From Cephalotus follicularis (lineage: Eukaryota; Streptophyta; Magnoliopsida; Oxalidales; Cephalotaceae), in assembly GCA_001972305.1 (NCBI GenBank), contig BDDD01000572.1:330841-394840 (forward strand): a stretch of 64,000 nucleotides of DNA. Reading direction: 5' to 3'. How positions within the stretch are numbered: the first letter of the stretch is position 1; each line of letters begins with the position of its first letter. Positions 1 through 10,021 of the stretch are shown here, piece by piece. The position numbers and the translations under genes are program-made. Under the pieces are notes generated by a model. It was not told the DNA's origin and did not search any database. It saw only the letters and a program-made list of their open reading frames with translations.

Positions 1-463
1 GCCCTAAATGACAAAAGATGCTGGCATTTCCAAGGAATATTCCTTAGGCGTTGGAGGTTAAGCGCTAAGCGTCGCCACTTTAGCCCTAAAGCGCTGCCGC
101 TTAGACCACGAAGCGTCGCCAGTTAGATGCATTAACACAGAAAATGGGCTATAACTGTCGACAAAAAAACGCTTAAAAGTCTCAGCGTTTTTAGGCTAAA
201 ACGTTTATCTTGAAATTAGTCGACACTTAAGGAATTTCACCGCATAACCAAGCCAAACTGTCGACGCTTTAAACTGGGCAGTGGACGCTTTATAAACTGT
301 CAACGCTTATTCTTGGCAGTAGACGCTTTCAACCTTGCAAAACATGTGCCAAAGGTTTTCGCACACACATTACAAGCCATAGAAAAACCATATAACAATG
401 ACTTCAACAAAATTTCCAGTCCAAAACAAATAGCCAAATAAAATTTTCTTCCGGGGGCGCTCC
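1..463 (-). repeat. Truncated T2-like LTR fragment beside element A
   Basis: Non-coding. Several copies of an aagcGTCGACgctt-type motif lie between about 49 and 330, as in the LTR upstream regions elsewhere in the window. Positions about 404-460 resemble, in reverse complement, 5806-5865 of the T2 solo LTR at 5637-7938 (shared blocks caaatagcca, aaattttctt and gggggcgc). The fragment abuts the purine tract of element A where that element's 3' LTR should begin, but the usual TGTAAT start is missing. It continues off the left edge of the window. Confidence 0.5.
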
Positions 464-464
464 A

Positions 465-476
465 CCCCTCCTTCAA
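465..476 (-). other. Polypurine tract of element A
   Basis: Sense strand reads AAGGAGGGG just after a conserved GAGGACGAAATTCCTTG stretch, the usual end of chromovirus internal regions in this window (compare 30391-30403 and 36249-36265). The LTR that should follow is replaced by the fragment at 1-463. Confidence 0.6.
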
Positions 477-521
477 GGAATTTCGTCCTCGAAATTAGAA
501 ACAGTACTAGAACAAGTGCAG

Positions 522-1126
522 TTAACGCTCTCGGATATCCTCCTCACATTCCCAAGTGGCCTCATCCGGTCGGTGGAACTGCCACTGAATCTTCACCATG
601 GAGATGGTTCGGTTCCTCAAAGCCTGCGTCTTCCAGTCAAAGATCTGTACCGGTGACTCTTCGTAAGAAAGGTCATCTCGCACAGGAACTGCATTATAAT
701 CCAGGATATGTACGGGTCCGGGATATATCTCCTCAGCATAGACACATGAAAGACATCGTGCACGTTTGACAGTGCACGACGTAAGGCAAGCTGGTAGGCT
801 ACCTCCCCAACTCTCTCCAAAATCTCAAAAGGACCAATATAGCATGGAGCTAATTTTCCCTTTTTCCCAAACCTATGCACGCCCTTCCATGGTGAAACCT
901 TTAAGAACACAAGATCGCCAACATTGAAGGTCAAAGGCCTCATCTTGACACTGTCCATATAGCTCTTCTGCCGGCTTTGAGCAGCAAGCAGCTTCTCTTT
1001 GATCACCTTGATCTTTTCCGAAGTCTCCTTCACCAACTCAGTCCTGAGTAAAGGTCTCTCACCGACCTCATCCCAACACACATGAGATCTACACTTCCTC
1101 CCATACATGGCTTCAAAGGGTGCCAT
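522..1126 (-). pseudogene. Element A integrase C-terminal region and chromodomain, frameshifted
   Basis: The frame from 1126 starts at the integrase motif MAPFEAMYGRKCRS, continues through the [18 protein letters not shown] block and reaches NVHDVFHVSMLRRYIPDP, all typical of gypsy integrase C-termini. After PDP the frame shifts near 705. The homologous chromodomain-like segment (VKIQWQFHRPDEATWE) is then readable in another frame down to a TAA at 522-524. In chromoviruses this module is thought to steer integration to heterochromatin. Upstream, a second break (1127-1186) separates it from the integrase core. Identification is firm; function is lost. Confidence 0.85.
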
Positions 1127-1186
1127 GCCGATGCTGGAATGATAGCTATTATTATAAGAAAACTATATCAAAGGAATGTGTTCCTC

Positions 1187-1675
1187 CTATGTACCTGCAA
1201 AGTCGATAACGCAAGCCTGGAGCATATCTTCCATGGTTTGAATGGTACGCTCAGACTGCCCATCTGTCTGAAGGTGAAAAGCAGTAATCAGGTTCAACTT
1301 CATCCTGAAAGCTGTCTGAATTCTCTTCCAAAAGTTGGAAGTGAAGATCGAATCTCTGTCACAAACAATACTCACGGGAACACCATGCAGTTTTACGATC
1401 TCCTTAACATACAATCGAGCCAACTTGCTCGCTGAGTCTGTGACATGAGTGGGTAGAAAATGAGCTGACTTCATGAGTCTATCCACAATAACCCACACTG
1501 CATTGTGACGATGTCTAGTCAGTGGAAATCCTGAGACAAAATCCATGGTTATGTGTTCCCATTTCCACTCTGCCACTGGCAAAGGCTGTAATAACCCCGC
1601 TGGTCTCTGGTGTTCGATCTTGACCTGCTGACAAGTCAGACACTTCGCAATGTACTCGGCAATCTCACATTTCAT
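1187..1675 (-). pseudogene. Element A integrase catalytic core
   Basis: The 162-residue frame contains the second half of the zinc-binding domain (CLTCQQVKIEHQRPAG), then WKWEHITMDFVSGFP with the first catalytic Asp, VSIVCDRD with the second Asp, and [11 protein letters not shown] with the catalytic Glu, so the DDE triad is visible. It ends at a stop after VIDFAGT, where intact relatives continue into the next block. It is in frame with the segment at 1679-2179, separated only by a TGA. The function would be insertion of element cDNA into chromosomal DNA. Confidence 0.9.
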
Positions 1676-1678
1676 ACC

Positions 1679-2179
1679 TCACCACCAGTAATTCTTTTTC
1701 ATATCCTGATACATTTTGGTGCTACCAGGATGGATACTGTACTGAGGCTTGTGACCCGTATAGAGTAACTCACTCTTCAATCCGTGTTCATCCGGTAGAC
1801 ACACCCATCCCCGAAATCTCAGAATACCATCGGCATGTACCTGAAAATCAGACTTCGAGTCCATATTCTCTCGAATCTGCTGCAATTTAGAATCGTGTAC
1901 TTGAGCATTCTTTATTTTGTCAAGCAATGCTGGTTGTACTCTCATGCTAGCCACAAAAATACCCCGTGACCGTAAGGACGGAGTCCACTCTTGGAAATCT
2001 TCTAACATCTTCCATTGCGACACCATCGTACTGGCAATCATGGCCTTGCGACTCAAGGCATCAACGACCACATTCGCTTTCCCCGGGTTATACTGAACAC
2101 TACAATCATAAGCATTAAATAATTCCACCCACCTTCGTTGCCTCATGTTCAGTGTATCCTGGCAGAACAGGTACCTCAA
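1679..2179 (-). pseudogene. Element A RNase H end and integrase zinc-binding N-terminus
   Basis: The first part has [20 protein letters not shown] and VVVDALSRKA, the closing motif of gypsy RNase H (usually VADALSR; the Val is a substitution). A linker follows (MVSQWKMLEDFQEW ... VASMRVQPALLDKIK), then HKPQYSIHPGSTKMYQDMKKNYWW, the HH half of the integrase zinc finger. It stops at a TGA (1679-1681) and resumes in the same frame in the integrase core. Confidence 0.85.
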
Positions 2180-2568
2180 ACTCTTATGATCGGTAAAGAT
2201 CTCAAACTACTCCCCATAAAGATAGTGCCTCCACTTTTGAAGGGTGAAGATAATCACTGTGAGTTCAAGGTCATGTGTCAGGTAGTTCTCCTCATAGGGC
2301 ATCAACTTCCTCGAGGCATATGCAATCACTCTACACTGCTGCATTAACACACAGCCCAAGCCCTTACCCGATGCATCACTGTAGACTAAAAACCCTCATT
2401 ACCCTCAGGTAATGCCAAAATAGGTGCATTAACCAACCGATTCTTCAGCTCATAGAAACTAGCTTCTTAATCTTCATCCCAGACAACTAAGGTCTTCTTC
2501 TGGGTCAATCTAGTCAAAGTCACAGCTATCCTTGAAAAGTTTTGGATGAACCTCCGATAATACCCCGC
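2180..2568 (-). pseudogene. Element A RNase H, heavily degraded
   Basis: No frame stays open, but the sense strand lies exactly between RT and the RNase H tail. Short stretches still match the RNase H domain of element B (37900-38300), for example the blocks encoding the [10 protein letters not shown]-like and YLYG-like regions. Several stops and indels are present. Confidence 0.6.
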
Positions 2569-3168
2569 CTATCCAAGGAAACTACGCACCTCCCTCACAT
2601 TCTTCGGTTGTGGCCTGTCCCGCACAACTTTGGTCTTTGACGGATCCACCGTCAAGCCTTCTCTAGATACGATGTGACCGAGAAAGAGCACATGATCAAG
2701 CCAGAACTCACACTTGCAAAACTTGGCGCACAACCGATGCTCTCTGAGAACCTGCAATACCAGCCTCAGGTGATGAGTGTGTTCCTCCTCTCTTCTCGAG
2801 TATACCAGTACATCATCAATAAACACCACGACAAACTGATCCAGGTACAGCCGGAATACATCATTTATCTGGAATACATCATTCATCAATGACATGGAAG
2901 CTGCCGGTGAATTGGTAACACCAAACAGCATCACCAAGAACTCGTAGTGACCATACCGTGTCTGGAAGGAAGTCTTCACAATGTCTCCTTCCCTTACTCT
3001 TAGCTGGTGATAGCCCGATCTCAAATCGACCTTGGAAAACACCTTTGACCCTTGTAACTGGTCAGACAAATCCTCGATGTGTGGGAGGGGATATTTGTTC
3101 TTGATGGTTATCTCATTCAACATTCTATAATTCCATTCAAGTCTCATCGACTCATTACCGATAGCCAT
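2569..3168 (-). pseudogene. Element A reverse transcriptase, N-terminally truncated
   Basis: The motifs [29 protein letters not shown] (first catalytic Asp), [18 protein letters not shown] and [12 protein letters not shown] (YxDD-box equivalent) are present, followed by [20 protein letters not shown] and VREVRSFLG. It stops at TAG (2569-2571) inside the conserved [11 protein letters not shown] block. An 18-bp direct duplication adds six residues ([10 protein letters not shown]) just before the catalytic FIDD strand. The region upstream, which should encode the protease and RT N-terminus, is replaced by unrelated sequence at 3169-3363. Confidence 0.9.
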
Positions 3169-3363
3169 TCTATATAATTGATACCGATGTGATACGATCT
3201 ATGCATTTATCGCACTATTAGTGGGTCTAGACGTTCGCTAAGTGTCTGCGTCGTCATGTACTAGACTGAATACTCGTGTATTCGTGTACTCACTTAGGTA
3301 CTTAGAATAATCATCCTTTTATTCACGAGTTATTCCCAAAGGTCCTAACATAACATCCATGAG
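3169..3363. other. Unexplained filler where protease and RT N-terminus should be
   Basis: About 195 bases join gag to RT in element A. I recognise no protease motif (D-S/T/P-G-A) and no similarity to the equivalent part of elements B or C. It replaces roughly 0.9 kb of expected pol, which suggests a deletion with filler DNA. Confidence 0.5.
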
Positions 3364-4053
3364 TCACTTACAATCAGCATCAATACAATGTACTTCTAAC
3401 AAAAGAGGTAAGCTTTTAAAAGCAAGAATGAAGGCCTTACCTCTCATGATACTTTTACCGGTATTTCTCTGATGTGAGGATTCCGTTGCAGTATTACTAT
3501 TACCGATAGGTCCAGTCGGTATTGTTCCTTGTCTCCCCGAACAATCCCTCTGCAAATGGTACGAGGCTTCACACTTCATGCATAACTTATTCTTTAACCA
3601 ACATTCCTGTAGCTGATGGCCCTAATGCCCACAGTGGAGACAAGTCCCCTTTCTCGCCCCACTCCCTTGACCCGGAGTTCCCTTAGTGGCCGTTTGCTAA
3701 GAACTGTTCCTGGATGACTTGCTAGAAGAGTCACGATCTTGCCAGTCGGACGAAACTGGCCTAGTCCATCTAGCTTGCTGGTTTTGAACACACAACTGTC
3801 GTATTTCCTCCAGGCGAGCCGTATTGGCAGCTATATGTTCTTGGAAATAGTCGTGTATACGATCCATGTACCATCGCCGCATGTCCTCTAGGTTGGCCGC
3901 ATCAATAGCCATCTGTCGCTAAAAGTAGCCAGCCATTCGATCCAACGGATCTCTCCCATTTTGGGGGAAATTCATCCCTTGTGGAACATTCTCTTCCTCA
4001 GGGGCATTTGCTCTAACAGCTCTAGCTCTAGCACGTGTTCTCCTTCTGTCCAT
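3364..4053 (-). pseudogene. Element A gag (nucleocapsid with CCHC knuckles)
   Basis: I place the start at the ATG on the complement of 4051-4053 (MDRRRTRARA), a basic N-terminus like that of element B's gag (MDRMRGRRGRR). A stop follows GYF near 3920. The frame then continues as AIDAANLEDMRRWYMDRIHDYF and breaks again near 3700-3790. Two CCHC-type knuckles are recognisable at about 3560-3650: a first CLHCGH with a stop in it, and a second CMKCEASYHLQRDC. The capsid core between them is mostly deleted compared with the usual length of about 400 residues. Confidence 0.75.
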
Positions 4054-4149
4054 TTGTTACTATAAGAAGGATGACGATTAGTCACAACTTTTGGAAAACA
4101 ACTTATTAATTGCCAAGGATAGTATCCTAGCTAAGCATATATGGAATAT

Positions 4150-4161
4150 GCTCTAATACCA
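4150..4161 (-). other. Primer-binding site of element A
   Basis: Sense strand TGGTATTAGAGC lies three bases after the LTR end (GTGTGACA). It differs by one base from TGGTATCAGAGC, the plant initiator-tRNA-Met complement used by element B at 44291-44302. Confidence 0.85.
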
Positions 4162-5636
4162 CTTTGTCACACCCCATTTTCAGGAACAACATAAAAGTAG
4201 TAAAGGCAATTAACATTTAAGATTCAGCTTATGTAAATACCATAAAAAATTTAAACTTTTCAAACATGATATCAGTTGCGGAAGCATTAAAACTCATAAC
4301 CTGAAAAAAACATGTAACGTGCATCCCATACTACACGTTACCAAATACATGTCTGTCATAGTTAAAAGCCCACAAAATGGAGCATGATCCAAAATACATT
4401 ATCCAGTAACATCAAAAGTCAAGTAAACCGAAAAATACGGTACATAACACACAAAGGGACATAGTAAAACATTATTAAAACCTGTACTTCATCCATGCTG
4501 ATTCCCAAAGCCGGTCCACTGCATCAATCTGTAAAGTAGGGGGTTAGCCTTTGTCCTCACTCGGCTAAGTCATAAGAGCCATTTGGGATCAACATTACAT
4601 GCATGTCATGAAATGTATGCGTACATGATGCAGTGTAGTAAAAACACCAGTTTTATATATATATATATATATATAATTATATATAAGTTAACAGTACAGT
4701 AAAATAACAGTAGGGACGTATATATGAATATATATGTATGCAAAAGCAGTACAGTAGTAGCCCGGCTAGGGCTACATACATAGGCACAGTAGTGTCCGAA
4801 TAGGACCAGTAAACAATACCGTATGTCTACAAAGGGACCACAAATAGGGAGTCAGTATGTACAACGCCGCCAACTCTTGGCCCCACGTTGCACTCCCACT
4901 TCGGTCCCATCTCCGGACAAGAAAGCAAGTCAGCAGTACTGTACAGTGAGTTACCCAGCCAACTCTTGGCCCCTAAGTCAACCCTACCACTAGTCATCGC
5001 TGGCAGTCCCCGCCATGCAACTAGTGCGGCTGAAGCACAAATACAGTAAATTCATAGAGCATGAACAGTGAATAGTCATAGTAAAAAGTACAGTAACAGT
5101 ACAGTAATGATCGTTAGATCAATAACAGGTAGTTCATTTCAAAGTATTTTCGAAGTCATAAACATTTGAAATATGTATTTCCAATAGATAGAAAATACTT
5201 TAAACAGTTTCAGTAGTGGAAATTGCTTTCCCAGCATGTTCAAAATATATCAATATCCATTTAATATTTTCGTACATAAACATAGGGGTTTTCAAACTCA
5301 TATGTGTATTTCAAAAATAATATAACAATTTAGAAATCATAACAGTTCATAAACGTTTATTCAATGGGCAGTAAACAGTACATATGCAACGCATACAAAT
5401 GGTCAAATGTATCATAAACGAAATCGAGATCATCGGGCATTAAAATCGTAAAACTGTCCAAACAGGACTCTAAAGCGTCGACGTCTTTATTTTGGGCGTC
5501 AATGCTTATATCCTCTAAGCGTCGACGCTCGATCCTTGCGTCAGCGCTTTCTGTACCTTAGGGGTTGATGTCTTCTCCCATAGGCGTCGAGGTTTAAAAC
5601 GCATTCAGTAAATAAAACGCAGTTCACAGTGCAAAG

Positions 5637-7938
5637 TGTAATGAACCGAATTTCCATTAAAGATATTAATTATGGAAGTATGATTTCTATTGTGTAAATT
5701 GGCAAATAGTTCAAGGGACCCGTAGTATGACCCTACGCTTGGGGGGTTCGGGGGTTCCGCTCCCCGGTGAGCGGATGTGGGGTCCCGCTGCCCGGTCAGC
5801 GGGCAGGGGCTCGGGCGCAAGGCCCCCAGAAGAAAATTTAAATTGGCTATTTGTTTTGGATGAATGTCATGTTGAAAGCGTCAATCTAAAAGGTTAAGAG
5901 TTGAAAAAGATGTCTAAAGCACCGACGGTTTTATTAGAAGAGTCGACGCTTTGGGCAACGGACGACGCTCTAATTGTAAACGTCGACGCGTTGAAGTCAA
6001 GTGTGTCAGTTGACCTAGACGAGACTTAAAGTGGCAACGCTTTGTAAGAAAGAATCAACGCTTTAGTCGGGATAGAAGTTGGAGAACTCAGGACAAGCCC
6101 GTGACCGGCGACGCTTAGGTAGAAAGTGTCGATGCTTTGAGCTACAGACAAATTGCAAAATCTGACTTTTTGGCATTTGTGAGTAAAAATCTTTTATTTT
6201 GGACATGTGGCAGGCCAGGGGAGGATTATTTGAGATGTTATCAGATGATCTAACAAGTGTCATCACTTGGATTGGCTGAATTTGAGCACATGGGCTGCCA
6301 AGAGAGGGAGTTGAGTTATGTGAGAGGGGGAGAAGACTTGCCTCCTAAGTAACCATGCTATTTAATGGAAAAAGGGGTTGAACTCAGTCATTTTGGCTGA
6401 GAAGGAAAGTTCTCCTACTGAGAGTGGAGTGGAGAATTCGTGGGAGAGCAAAAGAGAAAGAAATTCTAAAGCAAAGTAAAGAAATTTTATACCCATTTTC
6501 TACCAAGTATCCCCTGTTTTACTTCCAATTTTACAGCAGATGGTTTTATTGATATCTTGCTCAATTATTGATGAATTTTTGAATGATTGGATATTCTGGA
6601 AATGTTAGGATGTGCTCTTTAACTGTTATGCTTTGCATGTTTCAAGATTCTATCGATATGTTGATGAAAATCCATGTTTTCAATTGTTGTTTGGGTACTG
6701 TTTTATTCCTGGATTATGCAGCAAGTTCTTTAGATCACATCTTGCTCGTTTCTTAATGAAAAATTAAATGGTTGGATGTTTTGAAAGCCTTAAGATGTCT
6801 ACTTCCACTGTTATGCTTTATGTATCTCGAAATTATGTCAAATTCTTGATTATAATCAATGTTTCATTTTAATGCTCATGCCCTATTTTCATATGGAACT
6901 AGCCACTTTCAAAAATTCATAACGGATTCAATTCTCGACCAATTGTTATGATCTTGAGCTTTCTGAATTCGTAAAGATGTCTACTTTAATGTTTATGCTT
7001 CACATTTTCTCTGAAAATGCTTATTTCTATATGAATTATCAGTTTTAGCAAAGCTATGCAAAACTGTTTTTATGAACTCATTTGAGTCAATTACTCAAAT
7101 GAAGAGAAAGGTTTATGAATTGTGAAAAAAATGTTATGAAATGATTTTTATTAATGCTTTGAGCTGATCACTAAAAGTAAATGATGAATGAACCAACCTC
7201 GGATTGCGATCCAAGGGGAATGGAGCGAAATGCTCAATATTAATGGAGCAAAATGCTCAGTGTTAATGGAGCGTAAAGTGCTCGCGAACATGCATGTGAT
7301 GTAAGGATAGTAGTCGGGGAGTGCACAAAGCCCCGGTGAAGTAGTGTAAAGGGTTCATTAAGGTTTTTATGACTTTCATGTTTACGAAATGATCTAGTTA
7401 TGATTTTAACTAGAAAAGTGATATGATTTATGAAATGTTTTAGTCATATATGTTGACTAGAAAAAGGTTATGATGAAATGTGTTTACAATAAAAATACCT
7501 TACTGAGCTATTTTGAGATCATTCCTTTCGATGTTTGTTTTTGAATAAAATGTTTTCAGGATAGGATTAAGAGGAGAATACGAGCTTAGAAGGAGCTCTT
7601 AAGGAGGAGTTTTTGTGAAAGAAAGGATATGCAATAATGTTTGCATAAATGTTTTGATATGTAATAAGATGATGTTTTCCACTGTATTATATGTTTATGT
7701 AGAAGGATGATCCTGTGCGAATTTATAACAATGCTATGGTATTCATACCTTTAGATATGATGAGAATGTGTAAAGTTTGAATTTAAGATTATATATTATG
7801 TTGCAAGACATGAGTTTATGATGTAATGTACTTTTAGAGAAGAGTACCAAAGGATATAACATTTCACACCCAACGTAACGCAACCGATCCTCGGAGTTCA
7901 CTTTGAGTTATTAGCGAGCTCGGGTCGGGGACGTTACA
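5637..7938 (+). mobile_element. Solo T2 chromovirus LTR, TSD CAAAG
   Basis: It runs from TGTAATGAACCGAATTTCC to GGGTCGGGGACGTTACA, 2302 bp, flanked by identical CAAAG (5632-5636 and 7939-7943). It has no internal domain, so it is a product of LTR-LTR recombination. It resembles the 3' LTR of element C. A GTCGAC-type motif cluster is at about 5930-6135 and a TATA-like GCTATTTAATGG at 6357-6368. It is GC-rich near 5740-5820. Confidence 0.93.
7219..7284 (+). repeat. 23-bp tandem repeat inside the T2 LTR
   Basis: About three copies of a 23-bp unit (consensus aatggagcgaaatgctcaat plus att). The sister LTR at 10157-12890 carries about four copies in reverse complement at 11180-11256, so copy number varies between insertions. 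Confidence 0.75.
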
Positions 7939-9056
7939 CAAAGTGTCGACGCTTTCCAAAGTCATCGACGTTTTTAAGCATCAGTCATCTTCTTCCTCGC
8001 GACATGACAAACCAATAACATTTTCAGCCCAAAAACATGCAAGAGACATGTAATAAAACCACGAAACTGACATGCAATAACGTATTACACATCCAATAAG
8101 ACATGGCATCAATTGAGTGATTTAAAAACAGTTCAACAAGCCATGCAATCTATGCATAAACATCATTGATCAAACACACAAAATACTATTATGGCTTCCC
8201 CTACCTTTGGCTTCAAGTTAGAAGCCAAAAGTCCACATATTTTAGTATCCAATCAGTCACTTTGAGTCCCCAGGTTCGGCCTGAAGGTTCCCTGGTTCAT
8301 CCCAATAGTCATTGTCCAAGCTGCAAGCTTCCTTTGCTCAACAATGGTGGTTGGGCTTCCTCTCTCTAATTTTTCTGCTCTCCTTTGTCACTCACAGTGT
8401 CTCTAAACTCTCATGCTTTCAGTAACAAATGAGAGTGAGGTGAGAGAGCCAACTTTATGCCATTTCCCATTTTGTTTCACTTGCATGCACCTAACAGTTC
8501 ATTTCTCACTCTCTTGCACACCTGATGCAACAGGTGTCCATTTATTCCTTCTCCCAGTTCATGCATAATCACATGTCCCTTCTCTTTAGTTCCTTTTCAG
8601 TCCTGGCAAGTCAGACGTCACATTGAATGCATAACACATCCCCAAAGTGCCTGTTGAGACGCCTGATGAGTGGCACAATCATGCCACCATGCGACACGTC
8701 TATCTGCCGTTTGTGCATATCGGGACCACGATGTAAAGCGTCGACATTTACATGCAGGCATCGACGCTTATAGCATTTTGCCTAAAGATCATCGACGTCA
8801 TTAACAGGCGTTGACGTGCATGTGCATGGTTCATGTGTGCATCATTACTGCGTAGGCGTCGACGCTTTCCAAAAAGGCGTCGACGCTTTCAACCCAAAAC
8901 GACGTCGTTTGACTTAAAATGCACCATTTTAACATTTCTTTAACATTCCTACTCCAAAATCAACATCATTAGAGTTTTGAAAACATCATCAAAGTCAGGA
9001 ATTCATTATTCTCATTAATTCCATGATAAGGTTACATCGGAAATTAAATTATTACA

Positions 9057-10021
9057 ATGCATGAAATTCTTGAGCGTGACAACGTATATGAGGGATGTGT
9101 ACAATCATGTGGCCCATGATCTCGCTGATGTGGTCCCCATGGAGCTGTTACTTATGGATGTCGAGGTGGTTCCGACAGTGGAATGTGTGTGTATGATGTG
9201 TGCATGTGTGTGTGTGGCTTGTGTTGATGTGGTTGATGTAGTACCAGTAGTTCTCTGGTCATTTGTGATCCTCAGAGTCTTGATCATATGTTGATCCTCG
9301 GGTGTTTGGATCCTCGTCATATTTATTATAACTTGTAGTTATCACTTTCTTGATATTTGTCATTGAGTTTGGTTGCTCTGACGTCTTCTCGGACTCTTTA
9401 TTTTATTGACATAATTATACATATTCGCCTCTTCAATTATTCTTGTTGAACAGTGGTTATGTGGTGTCGTCATCCCGGTTGGGGCATGGCACATGTTGCA
9501 GTTTTCAGCACCCAGTGGTTATGGGATGCTCGGGAAGTTTTCTTGGTCTTGCACACTAGCCAGTTGGACTAATCCCCTCTCAAGTTTTGTGTAGAGGAAG
9601 CTGGGGTTCAGAGTTCTTGTGATCCACCAAGTGAAAGCATGTTTGGGAAGAGGTAGACGTTGGCGCAAGCACTTTAGATGGCTTCTCGGCCAGTCCGACC
9701 TTTATTCATTGGGGCATTTTGGGTTTTGTATAGATTTTGTTATGGATAAGATCTATAAACCTGTTGTAAATCATCTCTGTATGTTTGCATCTGTGAGGAT
9801 AGATTGTCCTCGGATATTTGTTTTGTTCAAAGGATCTTATATGATACCTTGATGATTATATGCTATATGTTATGAGATTTTCTATTGACAGATGTTGGTA
9901 TTTCTCTTATGGTGTAGAAGGCTTAGTGCCGAGATGGCGCTATGTTTTCTTTGAAGTCTTACCCGACCATAGGTGGTGTGGTAGGCCTCCGTGGCTCAAC
10001 CCTTTTGTAAGGCATAGTGAT
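9057..10021 (+). repeat. Segment H, left part: unclassified LTR-like sequence
   Basis: No domain-bearing frame. It joins the segment 15319-15829 once the solo T1 LTR (TSD GTGAT) is removed, giving about 1.47 kb of continuous sequence that ends GGGGCGTGTCA. The ending and composition suggest the 3' part of a plus-sense LTR, but I cannot match it to another copy here. A GT-rich stretch lies at 9183-9235, so the small frame there is not credible. Interpretation as an LTR is inference. Confidence 0.35.

Larger units (their letters stand above)
464..9056 (-). mobile_element. Element A: decayed Ty3/gypsy chromovirus (Tekay/Del-like), minus strand
   Basis: Reading leftwards it has a 5' LTR (9056 to 4165), a primer-binding site, gag with zinc knuckles, reverse transcriptase, RNase H, integrase, a chromodomain-like tail and a purine tract. 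The order RT-RNase H-integrase is that of Ty3/gypsy. The Tekay/Del assignment comes from long LTRs and the integrase tail of the form VKxQWxxHxxxEATWE. The element is non-functional: the protease and first part of RT are gone, RNase H is scrambled, and stops and frameshifts separate the rest. The five bases after the LTR, ATGCA (9057-9061), should be its target duplication; the partner lies outside the window. Confidence 0.85.
4165..9056 (-). repeat. 5' LTR of element A (T1 family), split by a solo T2 LTR
   Basis: In plus orientation it starts TGTCACACCCC (4165) and ends AATTATTACA (9056). Removing the nested LTR and one TSD leaves about 2.58 kb, like the other T1 copies. It shares with them the block ggttagcctttgtcctcactcggctaag near 4545. 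GTCGAC-type palindromes form two clusters, 8733-8911 and 5472-5593 plus 7943-7975, on either side of the promoter region. A TATA-like GCATAAAG lies at about 8451-8462 on the sense strand. A TA microsatellite occupies about 4653-4674. Confidence 0.85.

Noticed and set aside
9061-9320. Overlapping small frames on both strands near a GT-rich stretch
   Set aside because: Low complexity drives both frames; no motif, and the region is LTR-like.
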